Positions 27,309-36,507 of a stretch of 64,000 nucleotides of DNA are shown here, one piece after another. The notes under the pieces are model-generated. The model saw only the letters and a list, made by a program, of their open reading frames with translations, ran no database searches and was not told the DNA's origin. Each line of letters starts with the position of its first letter. Position 1 is the stretch's first letter. A program made the position numbers and the translations under genes. Origin of the DNA: Planctomycetaceae bacterium (GTDB lineage: Bacteria > Planctomycetota > Planctomycetia > Pirellulales > Pirellulaceae); assembly GCA_002709045.1 (NCBI GenBank), contig PAPJ01000008.1, positions 124,001 through 188,000 of the forward strand, given 5' to 3'.

Positions 27309-27349
27309 TTTTAAATACGGAAGGATCGGTGTATTTTCAGGATTCTATC

Positions 27350-29869
27350 ATGACAACGCAGGATTCTGCCAATCAAACAACGCAAGATATCCGCGTTAAA
27401 TCCTGGGTACAGCATCTGGGAAAAGTTGCCGGGCCGGTGGTTTTTCTATCGATTGGATTTGCTGCAATTGCCATCGGGCTAACCATCGATTGGTACTCCT
27501 CTGCACTCTCGAATGAAATCGACCCGGTTTATGTAGGTAAGAACAAATGTATTGAATGTCATCAACAGGAAGCGGAGAAGTGGACCGGTTCTCACCACGA
27601 TTTAGCGATGCAGGTTCCCACAGAAAAGTCCGTTCTCGGTGACTTCAATAATGCCAGCTTGGAGCATCACGGAGTAACCTCTACCATGTTTCGACGCGGC
27701 GATAAATTTATGATTAACACAGAGGGTGAAGATGGTGAAATGCATGATTTTGCAATTAAATTTGTCTTTGGTGTTGATCCACTACAGCAATACCTTGTCG
27801 AATTCGACCGTCCTCCGGATCAAGCTGAAAACGAAATCGGACGGCTTCAGGTGCTACGTATTTCATGGGACAGCAAAAATAATAAATGGTTTCATCTTGA
27901 CCCTCCCGATGTCCACGAAAAACTAGCGCCCGAAGACGATCTGCATTGGACCGGAATTGCTCAGCGATGGAATAACATGTGTGCGGATTGCCACAGCACA
28001 AATCTAAAAAAGAACTTTGATCCTCAGACCAACACCTATCACACCACTTTTAGTGAAATCAACGTAAGCTGTGAAACTTGTCATGGTCCGGGAAGCGTGC
28101 ATGTTGAACTGGCCGAAGCAAAATCACTATTCTGGGACCGTCAACACGGCTACGGTCTGCCAAAGCTTAAGGGGGATGACGCTCTGACGATCGAACGTCA
28201 GATTCAATCATGTGCTCCCTGCCATTCACGTCGCCGAATCGTTCACCCGGATTTTTCGGGTGGAAAGAATTTTCACGACCACTTTGCGGGCGAGCCAATG
28301 CGACCGGAAACTTATCATAAAGACGGACAGATCATGGACGAAGTGTATGTTCTTGGTTCTTTTATCCAGAGCAAAATGTATCACAAAGGAATCAAATGCA
28401 CCGACTGTCATGATCCACACAGCGTCAAAGTCAAATTCGAGGACAATCGTCTTTGCACTTCCTGTCACCAGCATCCGACGAAGAAATACGACACTCCGGC
28501 TCACCACCACCATAAACCCGGGAGCAAAGGGGCTTCGTGTGTTGAATGCCACATGCCAGAAACGACCTATATGGCCGTTGATCCTCGAAGAGACCACAGC
28601 CTTAGAGTTCCCCGGCCTGATCTCAGTCTAAAAATCGGAACGCCAAATGCCTGTGTTAAATGCCATCTCGAAGATAGCATTACGCCATCTGCCCACCTTG
28701 CCGATGGACGCAAAGAAAAACTACATATCAAACAATACATTGATTGGATTCGACTTGCTTATGAAGGTGAAGAAGACGTAAAACAGCAGCTTGAAACCGT
28801 AAATCAGTGGGCCAACGATGCCGTTCTAAAATGGTATCCAGAATCTAAACATCGCAGTATTCATTTCGGTGAAACCCTTCACTCAGCCTGGGCACTTAAT
28901 GAAAATGCCAATGATGACATTATTGACTTATTCGATGATCCTGACGCCCCCGCAATCGCCAAAGCCTCAGCCATGATTTGGCTCGATCCGACCCGTAGTG
29001 CAGATGCTCTGGAAGTCATTTTGGCATCGTTGCAAAACCCAAATGAACCTCAGTTACGAGTCGCTGCGATTCTTGCTTTACAGAATTATCGTGACGCGGG
29101 CACTAACAAAAATCCATTCACCACGGTACGCAACCATGTAATTCCCCTGCTCGATGATCCAATCCGCTCGGTTCGTACGGCTGCCGCTCAGGTCAGCTCG
29201 GAAGTTCCTTCCAACTTCTGGCCTACCGATTCGATTCGCAAATTCCAACGTGCGCTGGAAGAACTCGAGGAAGGTTTGATGGTAAATAATGACCGCGCGG
29301 CAACGCACCTGACTCTTGGCAGCATCTACGAGAACTTACGGCAGCACAACAAGGCGGAACAGGCCTATCGTCTGGCGATTCAGGTTGAACCTAATGCAAC
29401 CGGACCTCGCTCTAATCTCGCAGAACTCTACACCAGATTAGCTGAAAATATTACTCGCCAATACCAGCAAAATCCTCAGCAGGCCCCACCCAACACGCAG
29501 CAGACTCTCCAGAATTATCTAATGGAAGCCGAGAAACTACGCAATGATGAATTTGTAAACTTTCAACGAGATGCGTCCTATGCCCCTGAAAATGCAGCCG
29601 TCCAATATCGATACGGCTTGGCACTTTACCGAAAAGGACAATTGGAGGATGCGGTCGAAGTACTGCGAACAGTACACGAACTCGAACCTCGCACGCCAAT
29701 CTATATGATTGCTCTAAGTCGTTTACTACAAACAACTCAGCAATATGAAGAGGCACTTAAAATTGCTAAAAAACTCATCGAAATTGAACCACAACATCAG
29801 GGACTCGTAGAAGAGCTATTACAACAAATCAAAGATCAGGCTCCTGATAATAATTCCAGTAAAGGATAA
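27350..29869 (+). CDS. Membrane-anchored octaheme c-type cytochrome fused to HEAT-like and TPR repeats
   Basis: An 839-residue redox protein. One uncleaved hydrophobic segment near the N-terminus (VAGPVVFLSIGFAAIAIGLTI) anchors it with the bulk outside. Eight CxxCH heme sites follow: CIECH, CADCH, CETCH, CAPCH, CTDCH, CTSCH, CVECH and CVKCH. The spacing and the SHHDLAM segment recall the cytochrome c554/nitrite-reductase-like multiheme group. The C-terminal half has HEAT-like repeats (AATLALQ-type, ALQNYRDAG) and TPRs (HLTLGSIYENLRQHNKAEQAYRLAI, VQYRYGLALYRKGQLEDAVEVL). The start is ATG 27350; the longer frame from 27329 lacks support. The electron partner is unknown. It is followed by galU after 6 bases, which may be incidental. 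Confidence 0.92.
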   Translation: MTTQDSANQTTQDIRVKSWVQHLGKVAGPVVFLSIGFAAIAIGLTIDWYSSALSNEIDPVYVGKNKCIECHQQEAEKWTGSHHDLAMQVPTEKSVLGDFNNASLEHHGVTSTMFRRGDKFMINTEGEDGEMHDFAIKFVFGVDPLQQYLVEFDRPPDQAENEIGRLQVLRISWDSKNNKWFHLDPPDVHEKLAPEDDLHWTGIAQRWNNMCADCHSTNLKKNFDPQTNTYHTTFSEINVSCETCHGPGSVHVELAEAKSLFWDRQHGYGLPKLKGDDALTIERQIQSCAPCHSRRRIVHPDFSGGKNFHDHFAGEPMRPETYHKDGQIMDEVYVLGSFIQSKMYHKGIKCTDCHDPHSVKVKFEDNRLCTSCHQHPTKKYDTPAHHHHKPGSKGASCVECHMPETTYMAVDPRRDHSLRVPRPDLSLKIGTPNACVKCHLEDSITPSAHLADGRKEKLHIKQYIDWIRLAYEGEEDVKQQLETVNQWANDAVLKWYPESKHRSIHFGETLHSAWALNENANDDIIDLFDDPDAPAIAKASAMIWLDPTRSADALEVILASLQNPNEPQLRVAAILALQNYRDAGTNKNPFTTVRNHVIPLLDDPIRSVRTAAAQVSSEVPSNFWPTDSIRKFQRALEELEEGLMVNNDRAATHLTLGSIYENLRQHNKAEQAYRLAIQVEPNATGPRSNLAELYTRLAENITRQYQQNPQQAPPNTQQTLQNYLMEAEKLRNDEFVNFQRDASYAPENAAVQYRYGLALYRKGQLEDAVEVLRTVHELEPRTPIYMIALSRLLQTTQQYEEALKIAKKLIEIEPQHQGLVEELLQQIKDQAPDNNSSKG

Positions 29870-29875
29870 TTTCAC

Positions 29876-30775
29876 GTGACAATCAATATTGCCATCGTCC
29901 CCGTCGCTGGATTAGGGACCAGTGTCCTTCCACTGACCAAAAGCCAGCCTAAAGAGATGCTTGCTGTGGGGCGTAAGCCTGTCGTGCAATACGTTGTTGA
30001 AGAACTAGCCTCAAATGGCATCGAGCGGATTCTATTTATCACTTCTCAGGGCAAGTCTTCAATCACAGCACATTTTGATATCGATGAGACCCTGACCCAA
30101 TACCTGCGTGAAACCGGTCGCGAAAGTAATTTGGTTGAATTGGATTACGAGCGGCAAAACATTGAATATTTCTATACGCGACAACGCCGACAACTCGGAC
30201 TGGGCCATGCTGTGCTTTGTGCCGAGCCGCTGGTTGGTAAAGAACCGGCCGTGGTCGCTCTGGGTGATTCCATCATTGGACGCCATGCCTCCAGCAACAT
30301 CGTTTCACGAATGGTTGATGCGTATGAAACTGAAAAGGCTGATGCCGTTATCGCTTTGGAACCCGTGAACCCGGCAGATGTCGCCCAATATGGCATTGTT
30401 AATGTCAGTGACGATAGTGGTGAGAGCCTCAGGATCACCGGTGCGATTGAAAAACCGACAACAGCGGACGCTCCGAGCAATTTATCGATCGCTGCGCGTT
30501 ATGTCTTTAATCCGACAATCTATGAAGCCCTGCAAAAAACACCGACCGACCGCGGCGGAAATCTACAGCTAACCGATGCCATCGCTTATCTGATTGATCA
30601 GGGGGCAAAGGTTATCGGGATCAAGCTGCAGGAAGATGTCAAACGCTATGACATCGGAAACTTTGAGAGTTACTTCAAGACATTTCTGGAGTTTACACTA
30701 ACTGATCCCGAATTCGGTACTCAGATGCAAGCATGCGTTCGTGATTACCTGAACCGGCAAGAGCGACAGGAGTAG
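29876..30775 (+). CDS. galU: UTP-glucose-1-phosphate uridylyltransferase-like nucleotidyltransferase
   Basis: A 299-residue GalU-type enzyme that would join a sugar 1-phosphate to UTP. Conserved parts are VPVAGLGT, QPKEMLAVGRKPVVQYVVEE, VVALGDSIIG (the metal Asp region), AQYGIVNV, and GNLQLTDAIAYLI. In place of the highly conserved Arg of the GLGTRxLP loop it has Ser16 (GLGTSVLP). Start is GTG 29876 with AAAGGA upstream. It is 3 bases from the glucuronokinase-like gene. That pairing suggests the sugar phosphate may be glucuronate 1-phosphate rather than, or besides, glucose 1-phosphate. The symbol reflects the family, not proven specificity. Confidence 0.82.
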   Translation: MTINIAIVPVAGLGTSVLPLTKSQPKEMLAVGRKPVVQYVVEELASNGIERILFITSQGKSSITAHFDIDETLTQYLRETGRESNLVELDYERQNIEYFYTRQRRQLGLGHAVLCAEPLVGKEPAVVALGDSIIGRHASSNIVSRMVDAYETEKADAVIALEPVNPADVAQYGIVNVSDDSGESLRITGAIEKPTTADAPSNLSIAARYVFNPTIYEALQKTPTDRGGNLQLTDAIAYLIDQGAKVIGIKLQEDVKRYDIGNFESYFKTFLEFTLTDPEFGTQMQACVRDYLNRQERQE

Positions 30776-30778
30776 GTC

Positions 30779-31777
30779 ATGGACATTATCCGCCGTCGCG
30801 CTTATGCCAGAGCCGGACTAATTGGCAATCCATCCGATGGATATAACGGGAAAACTATTGCTGTCTTGGTACCGAATTACTTTGCCGAAGTCGTACTCTA
30901 CGAATGGGAAGATCTTGAAATCGTACCCAGCCAGGATGACCAGTCGAAGTTTAGTTCTATTCAGGATCTGGCAACTGACGTGCAGTTACATGGATATTAT
31001 GGTGGCATTCGCCTGATCAAAGCGACAATCAAAAAGTTTCTGGAATACTGTCAGGAACGTCACAAATTACACAATCGAAATTTTTCAATCCGCTATGAAA
31101 GCTCCATTCCGCGTGCCGTGGGAATGGCTGGATCAAGTGGAATCATTGTCGCAACGCTGCGAACACTCATGGATTTTTACGAAATTGATATCCCGACATC
31201 CGTCCAACCATCGCTCGTGCTCAGCGTAGAGCAACAAGAGCTTGGAATTCAAGGCGGACTACAGGATCGTGTGGTTCAGTGCTTTGGCGAACCGGTATAT
31301 ATGGATTTCAGTAAGCAAGCCATGCATGAAAATCATGGACTCATGTGCGGTCAATACCGTCGCATTGCCCGAGAAAAAATTCCGCCGTTATATATCGCAT
31401 TCGATCAATCAACCGGTGAACCGACGGAAGTATTTCATAATAATCTGCGAGCTCGATTTGATCAGGGCGAAGACGCTGTCGTTGCTGCAATGTCCAAATT
31501 CGCTGAACTCACCGAACAGGCTCTAAAAGCCATTGAATCCGGTGATCATCAACAGTTAGCCCGTATCATCGATGAAAATTTCGACACCCGCAGATCTCTC
31601 TGCCAACTTCCACAGGGGCAGGTAACGATGGTGGAAATCGCTCGTTCGGTAGGAGCTAGTGCTAAATTTGCCGGTTCCGGGGGGGCTATTGTGGGAACCT
31701 ACACCGATGATGAAATGCTGACAAGATTAAATCAGCAACTCGGAGCCATTGGCTGTCGTGTTGATCGAATCAACTAG
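30779..31777 (+). CDS. Glucuronokinase-like GHMP kinase
   Basis: A 332-residue GHMP kinase that matches plant glucuronokinase over its whole length. Shared segments are RAYARAGLIGNPSD at the N-terminus, GYYGGIRLI, the phosphate loop PRAVGMAGSSG (residues 111-121), LGIQGGLQDRVVQ, YMDFSK, NFDTRRSLC, and VGASAKFAGSGGAIVG near the C-terminus. Glucuronokinase makes glucuronate 1-phosphate from glucuronate and ATP, which a pyrophosphorylase then turns into UDP-glucuronate. The GalU-like gene 3 bases upstream fits the second step. Bacterial members are less well described, so a different uronic acid or sugar is possible. Confidence 0.85.
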   Translation: MDIIRRRAYARAGLIGNPSDGYNGKTIAVLVPNYFAEVVLYEWEDLEIVPSQDDQSKFSSIQDLATDVQLHGYYGGIRLIKATIKKFLEYCQERHKLHNRNFSIRYESSIPRAVGMAGSSGIIVATLRTLMDFYEIDIPTSVQPSLVLSVEQQELGIQGGLQDRVVQCFGEPVYMDFSKQAMHENHGLMCGQYRRIAREKIPPLYIAFDQSTGEPTEVFHNNLRARFDQGEDAVVAAMSKFAELTEQALKAIESGDHQQLARIIDENFDTRRSLCQLPQGQVTMVEIARSVGASAKFAGSGGAIVGTYTDDEMLTRLNQQLGAIGCRVDRIN

Positions 31778-31895
31778 TTGTATTAATCTCTCAACCAACT
31801 TCGTTTAGGCTTTAACTACCCGATTTCTTCATCCCTTGAATTGGCCGGCATCTGCTAAAATGAAGCTATTGTTCCTGTTTGATTATTTCAGTGAA

Positions 31896-34800
31896 ATGCG
31901 ATATTTATTTTTACTAATTGCCTTTTGTTCTGTGCCGTTACCATACCTTTCGGCAGCGCCCGCAGTTTCATTTAGCAAGGAAGTATTACCGATCCTTGCC
32001 GAGAATTGTTTTCAATGTCATGGCCCTGACGAGAACACACGGGAAGCAGATTTAAGACTCGATCTATTCGAAGATGCCACTCGTAAACGCGATGGCTATC
32101 AGGTCATTACACCGGGCAATCCTGCCAGGAGCGAACTGATAACTCGTATCCTGTCAAATGATGAATCGATCAAAATGCCGCCGGCCGATTTTGATAAACA
32201 CTTGTCACAACAAGAACTCGCCGTTCTTCAGAACTGGATCGAAAACGGTGCTAATTTTGAACAACACTGGTCATTCAAACGGGTCGTCAGACCGAACCTG
32301 CCAGCGGTCAGCAAAAAGACACTTCACTGGCAACGCAATGCCATCGATAGTTTTATCGGGCACAAACTAGAATCTCAAAAAATCTCTCCGTCACCGGAAG
32401 CTGCGGCAGCAACATTGGCTCGGCGTCTTTCGCTTGACATCACCGGACTACCTCCTTCTCCGCAAGCCGTTCGCAAATTCATCGAAAACTATAACCCTGC
32501 GAATCCCGCGGAAACCGTCTATGAAGATTACGTCAACACGCTGTTAGAGTCTCCGCACTATGGTGAGCGGATGGCAATGTTTTGGTTGGATGCAGCCAGG
32601 TATAGTGACACGGATGGTTATCAGAGTGATTCGACCAGAAGTAACTGGCCCTGGAAAGACTGGGTCATCAAGGCCTTCAACTCCAACATGCCCTATGACC
32701 AATTTACCATTGAGCAGTTTGCCGGTGATCTCCTTCCTGCAGCAACAGCGGAACAAAAACTGGCAACCTGCTTTCATCGAAACCATATGGCTAACGGTGA
32801 GGGCGGGCGACACCCGGAAGAATCCCGCATCGAGTATGTTATCGACCGCGTAAATACGACTGGTACTGTTTGGTTGGGCGTGACACTCGGTTGTTGTCAG
32901 TGTCATTCTCATAAATACGATCCCGTCTCTCATCAGGCGTATTACGAATTATTCAGCTTTTTCAACAGCATTGATGAGGACGGTAAAGCAGGTGGTGGAG
33001 CGAAGCCATTTCTATCATACAAACCGACCACCGTTGAACCTCACATCGTAGCCGCTCAGCAACTCGTAGACAGTCGCCTCCAAGCTGAACGAACTGAATA
33101 TAAACTCTCCGAAAAACGCTTTGAGAAGTGGCTGGGTTCGACCATGATCAATCTCCCAAATGACTATCAGACATGGTGGGTATTTAAGCCAACCATCCTG
33201 TCCGGCGTTTACGGAACTGAACTCACTGTGGCAGAAAACGGGTTAATCTCAGCCAGTGACAAGAACCCACACCATGAAGACTTTCAACTTACCGGCAAGC
33301 CTGACTTAAGCCGTATCACCGGAATCAAAATAGAAGTTCCGCCTGCAGAGCAAAACACAAATAGTGCTTATTCTCGCAGCGAGTCGGGACACTTCATTCT
33401 GACTGACGTCAAACTACGGGTTATCTCAACAGCCACATCGACCGTTAGGGATATTAAATTCGCTCAGGCCATTGCAGACCATCAGGCCGACCGAGGTAAA
33501 TATAACGGATATGGACTTGTCGCTCATATTCTGGACGACGATCCTCGAAACGGATGGGCATCCTTTGATTCGGATACCCAAACCACCCGAACGGCCGTTT
33601 TAGCGCTCGAAAAACCTCTTACTCTGAAGCCGGAAGAATCCATTTATTTAGAGTTACAACAGCGTTCTTTACAGGGATCACACAATCTGGGAACCTTCAG
33701 GATCTCGTTGACAGACCGAGTAGGTAAAGCCGTACGTTCACTGGACACGGCCCCTTTACAGAGACTGGCAGAAGCTATTAACGAATCGCAGGAGGAAATT
33801 GATCCCAGTCTTAAAAACGAGTTATTACAACAGTTTCTAATCGATGACATTGTCTATCAACGAGTCAAACAACCGCTAAATCAGGCTCAGGCTCAGTTGA
33901 GTGAATTCAAGAGTGCTGCCGCTGAGAAACGAGTGATGGTTTTATCAGAACGTAGCGAGGCCCGAAAAAGCCATATTCTTTTGCGAGGTGTTTGGGATGC
34001 TAAAGGCGCTGAAGTTGGAACAGGCGTACCTCCCGTTTTAGGAACACTTCCCAAAGATGCTCCACTTAACCGGCTCGGTCTGGCACAATGGCTGGTAAGC
34101 CGCGAAAACCCGCTCACAGCCCGAGTAACTACAAATCACGTATGGCGACTGATCATGGGTAAAGGTCTGGTAAGAACGGCCGAAGACTTTGGTATTCAAG
34201 GTGAACTTCCCACCCACCCACAACTGCTGGATTGGCTGGCAGCCGATCTAATGGAGGAAAACTGGGATCTGAAACGGCTCATTCGTAAAATTGTCACCAG
34301 CGCAACTTACAGACAGTCCTCTGACCTGGGTGATGACAAACGTAACTTACTTGAAATCGATCCTGAAAACAGGTTACTTGCTCGTGCAGAGCGATACCGA
34401 ATGCCGGCCTGGATGATTCGTGATTGCGTACTAATGTCCAGTCAACTACTAGATACTTCTATTGGTGGCCCGCCAATTCGCCCATATCAACCGGCCGGGG
34501 TCTGGGCGGATATAACAATGGGGAGGTTTAAGTACTCTCCAAGCCAGGGCGACGCTCAATTCCGCCGAACAATCTACGCATTCTGGCGTCGTAGTGCCGC
34601 TCCGGCTTTTTTGTTCGACAATGCAAAGCGTCGTGTCTGCCAGGTTAAAACTCCAATTACGAACACTCCTTTACAGGCACTGACGTTAATGAATGACCTT
34701 ACTTATCTGGAAGCCTCCCGAGTGCTTGCACGAAGCGCGGCGATCTCTTCGGATGAACAGCAAGAACAAATCATCTTCATTTACCAGCATTTACTTAGTC

Positions 34801-35039
34801 GTAATCCAAGTGCTGACGAGTTGAAGATTGTCCGAACACAACTCAGAGAACTTGAGATATTCTATCGTTCCAATCCAGAACAGGCGAAACGCTATCTTCG
34901 CCATGGACAACCGGAAACGATTCCGGGATTTGCCCGGGAATCATTTAATGACAGTCTGCAGCAGGCTCCAAACCTCGCAGCACTGAGCAGCATCACTTCG
35001 ATGATCATGAATCTAGATGAGGCCATTACCCGGGAATAG
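31896..35039 (+). CDS. PSD1 and planctomycete cytochrome C domain protein (DUF1549/DUF1553)
   Basis: A secreted protein of 1047 residues from ATG 31896, which begins the signal peptide MRYLFLLIAFCSVPLPYLSAAPA. A PSCyt1 cytochrome-like domain follows with a single heme motif in ENCFQCHGPDENTREADLRLD. The DUF1549 domain starts around IDSFIGHKLESQKISPSPEA, and DUF1553 is near the end (SRENPLTARVTTNHVWRLIMGKGLVRTAEDFG). Between them is a non-conserved insert. The frame is open from 31836, with ATG at 31860 as an alternative. These proteins are planctomycete hallmarks, nearly always paired with a DUF1501 protein as here, 4 bases downstream. The function is not established; polysaccharide-related redox roles have been suggested. 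Confidence 0.93.
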   Translation: MRYLFLLIAFCSVPLPYLSAAPAVSFSKEVLPILAENCFQCHGPDENTREADLRLDLFEDATRKRDGYQVITPGNPARSELITRILSNDESIKMPPADFDKHLSQQELAVLQNWIENGANFEQHWSFKRVVRPNLPAVSKKTLHWQRNAIDSFIGHKLESQKISPSPEAAAATLARRLSLDITGLPPSPQAVRKFIENYNPANPAETVYEDYVNTLLESPHYGERMAMFWLDAARYSDTDGYQSDSTRSNWPWKDWVIKAFNSNMPYDQFTIEQFAGDLLPAATAEQKLATCFHRNHMANGEGGRHPEESRIEYVIDRVNTTGTVWLGVTLGCCQCHSHKYDPVSHQAYYELFSFFNSIDEDGKAGGGAKPFLSYKPTTVEPHIVAAQQLVDSRLQAERTEYKLSEKRFEKWLGSTMINLPNDYQTWWVFKPTILSGVYGTELTVAENGLISASDKNPHHEDFQLTGKPDLSRITGIKIEVPPAEQNTNSAYSRSESGHFILTDVKLRVISTATSTVRDIKFAQAIADHQADRGKYNGYGLVAHILDDDPRNGWASFDSDTQTTRTAVLALEKPLTLKPEESIYLELQQRSLQGSHNLGTFRISLTDRVGKAVRSLDTAPLQRLAEAINESQEEIDPSLKNELLQQFLIDDIVYQRVKQPLNQAQAQLSEFKSAAAEKRVMVLSERSEARKSHILLRGVWDAKGAEVGTGVPPVLGTLPKDAPLNRLGLAQWLVSRENPLTARVTTNHVWRLIMGKGLVRTAEDFGIQGELPTHPQLLDWLAADLMEENWDLKRLIRKIVTSATYRQSSDLGDDKRNLLEIDPENRLLARAERYRMPAWMIRDCVLMSSQLLDTSIGGPPIRPYQPAGVWADITMGRFKYSPSQGDAQFRRTIYAFWRRSAAPAFLFDNAKRRVCQVKTPITNTPLQALTLMNDLTYLEASRVLARSAAISSDEQQEQIIFIYQHLLSRNPSADELKIVRTQLRELEIFYRSNPEQAKRYLRHGQPETIPGFARESFNDSLQQAPNLAALSSITSMIMNLDEAITRE

Positions 35040-35043
35040 ATTC

Positions 35044-36486
35044 ATGTCAGATTATTTATCAACCACACGACGGTACTTTCTTGGACGATGCACCGGTATC
35101 AGTCTCGGTGCCATGGCCACGGGCGGTTTACTCAATAGCAACGCGTATGCCGTTCCGGAACGTAATGAAAGTGGCGGGCTCGTCGACCTGCCACATCACA
35201 AAGTAAAAGCCAAACGAGTGATCTATCTCACGCAATCCGGCGGCCCGTCACAAATTGAACTTTACGACCACAAACCAGACATGCATCAATGGGCCGGTAA
35301 AGACCTTCCCGAAGAAATTCGGCAGGGGCAACGTCTAACAACCATGACTGCCGGTAAAGCTCAGCTTGTCATGCCTTCTCATGCCAGGTTTAAACAATGG
35401 GGTGAAAGCGGGGCAACGGTTAGTGAATGGTTACCTCACATTGGCTCGGTCGCCGATGACCTCTGCTTTATCAAATCCATGCACAGCGAGTATATTAACC
35501 ACGCGCCTGCCATGACTTTTATGATGACCGGCAGTCAAATCCCCGGGCGTCCGAGTATCGGAGCCTGGGCAAGCTACGGGTTAGGATCACCAAATCGAGA
35601 TCTCCCGGATTACGTTGTGCTGGTTTCCAAGATGCAGCGGCCAAGTGACCAACCGCTCTACAATTACTATTGGGGTAACGGTTTTCTACCATCGCGATAT
35701 CAGGGTGTAAAATTCAGAAATGCCAGTGAACCGGTACTCTACCTGGAAGACCCGGACGGCCTGCCCCGTGAGATGCGACGCAAACTTCTCGACGGCATCG
35801 GAAAACTCAACGGACTAAAGTCACGTCAAAGTGGTGACCCGGAAATTGAAGCCCGAACTAAACAATTTGAAATGGCATATCGCATGCAGGCCAGTGTACC
35901 CGAACTCACCGACCTGTCAGACGAACCCGAAGAAGTCTTTGAACTATACGGGCCTGACTCCCGACGCCCCGGAAGCTATGCTGCCAACTGTATCTTAGCT
36001 CGACGACTGGCTGAACGTGGCGTAAGATTCACACAACTGTTTCACCCCGACTGGGATCACCATAGTCGTCTAAGTACCTGGTGTGTGGCTCGCTGTCGCG
36101 ATACAGATCAGGCCACCGCCGCATTAATCATCGACTTAAAACGTCGAGGTTTACTCGAAGACACACTTGTCGTTTGGGGCGGGGAGTTTGGCCGAGGGGT
36201 CGCCGGACAAGGTGACTGGAACACTCCCAGTGCGGGGCGGGATCATCATCCACGCTGCTTTACCTATTGGATGGCCGGCGGTGGGGTGAAAGCCGGATAT
36301 ACTCATGGAGCAACCGATGATTTCAGCTACAATGTTGCCGAAGACCATGTCCATGTCCATGATTTACAGGCAACTATCCTTCACTTGTTAGGTATTAACC
36401 ACGAACAACTGACCTATCGCTATCAGGGCCGTGATTTCCGTCTGACAGACGTGCATGGAAAAGTGGTCAACCAGATTCTCAGCTAA
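35044..36486 (+). CDS. DUF1501 protein with Tat signal
   Basis: A 480-residue exported protein of the sulfatase-like DUF1501 family. The Tat signal is TTRRYFLGRCTGISLGAMATGG. Family segments are VIYLTQSGGPSQIELYDHKPDM, HSEYINHAPAMTFMMTGSQIPGRPSIGAW, WGGEFGRG and GRDHHPRCFTYWMAGGGVKAGYTHGATDDF, which carry Asp and His residues at alkaline-phosphatase-like metal positions. The start is ATG 35044, 4 bases after the DUF1553 gene stop; the longer frame from 35017 has no signal. Always found with DUF1549/DUF1553 partners in this phylum; the activity is unknown. Confidence 0.93.
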   Translation: MSDYLSTTRRYFLGRCTGISLGAMATGGLLNSNAYAVPERNESGGLVDLPHHKVKAKRVIYLTQSGGPSQIELYDHKPDMHQWAGKDLPEEIRQGQRLTTMTAGKAQLVMPSHARFKQWGESGATVSEWLPHIGSVADDLCFIKSMHSEYINHAPAMTFMMTGSQIPGRPSIGAWASYGLGSPNRDLPDYVVLVSKMQRPSDQPLYNYYWGNGFLPSRYQGVKFRNASEPVLYLEDPDGLPREMRRKLLDGIGKLNGLKSRQSGDPEIEARTKQFEMAYRMQASVPELTDLSDEPEEVFELYGPDSRRPGSYAANCILARRLAERGVRFTQLFHPDWDHHSRLSTWCVARCRDTDQATAALIIDLKRRGLLEDTLVVWGGEFGRGVAGQGDWNTPSAGRDHHPRCFTYWMAGGGVKAGYTHGATDDFSYNVAEDHVHVHDLQATILHLLGINHEQLTYRYQGRDFRLTDVHGKVVNQILS

Positions 36487-36507
36487 TGCCAGACAAAACA
36501 GTCACTT

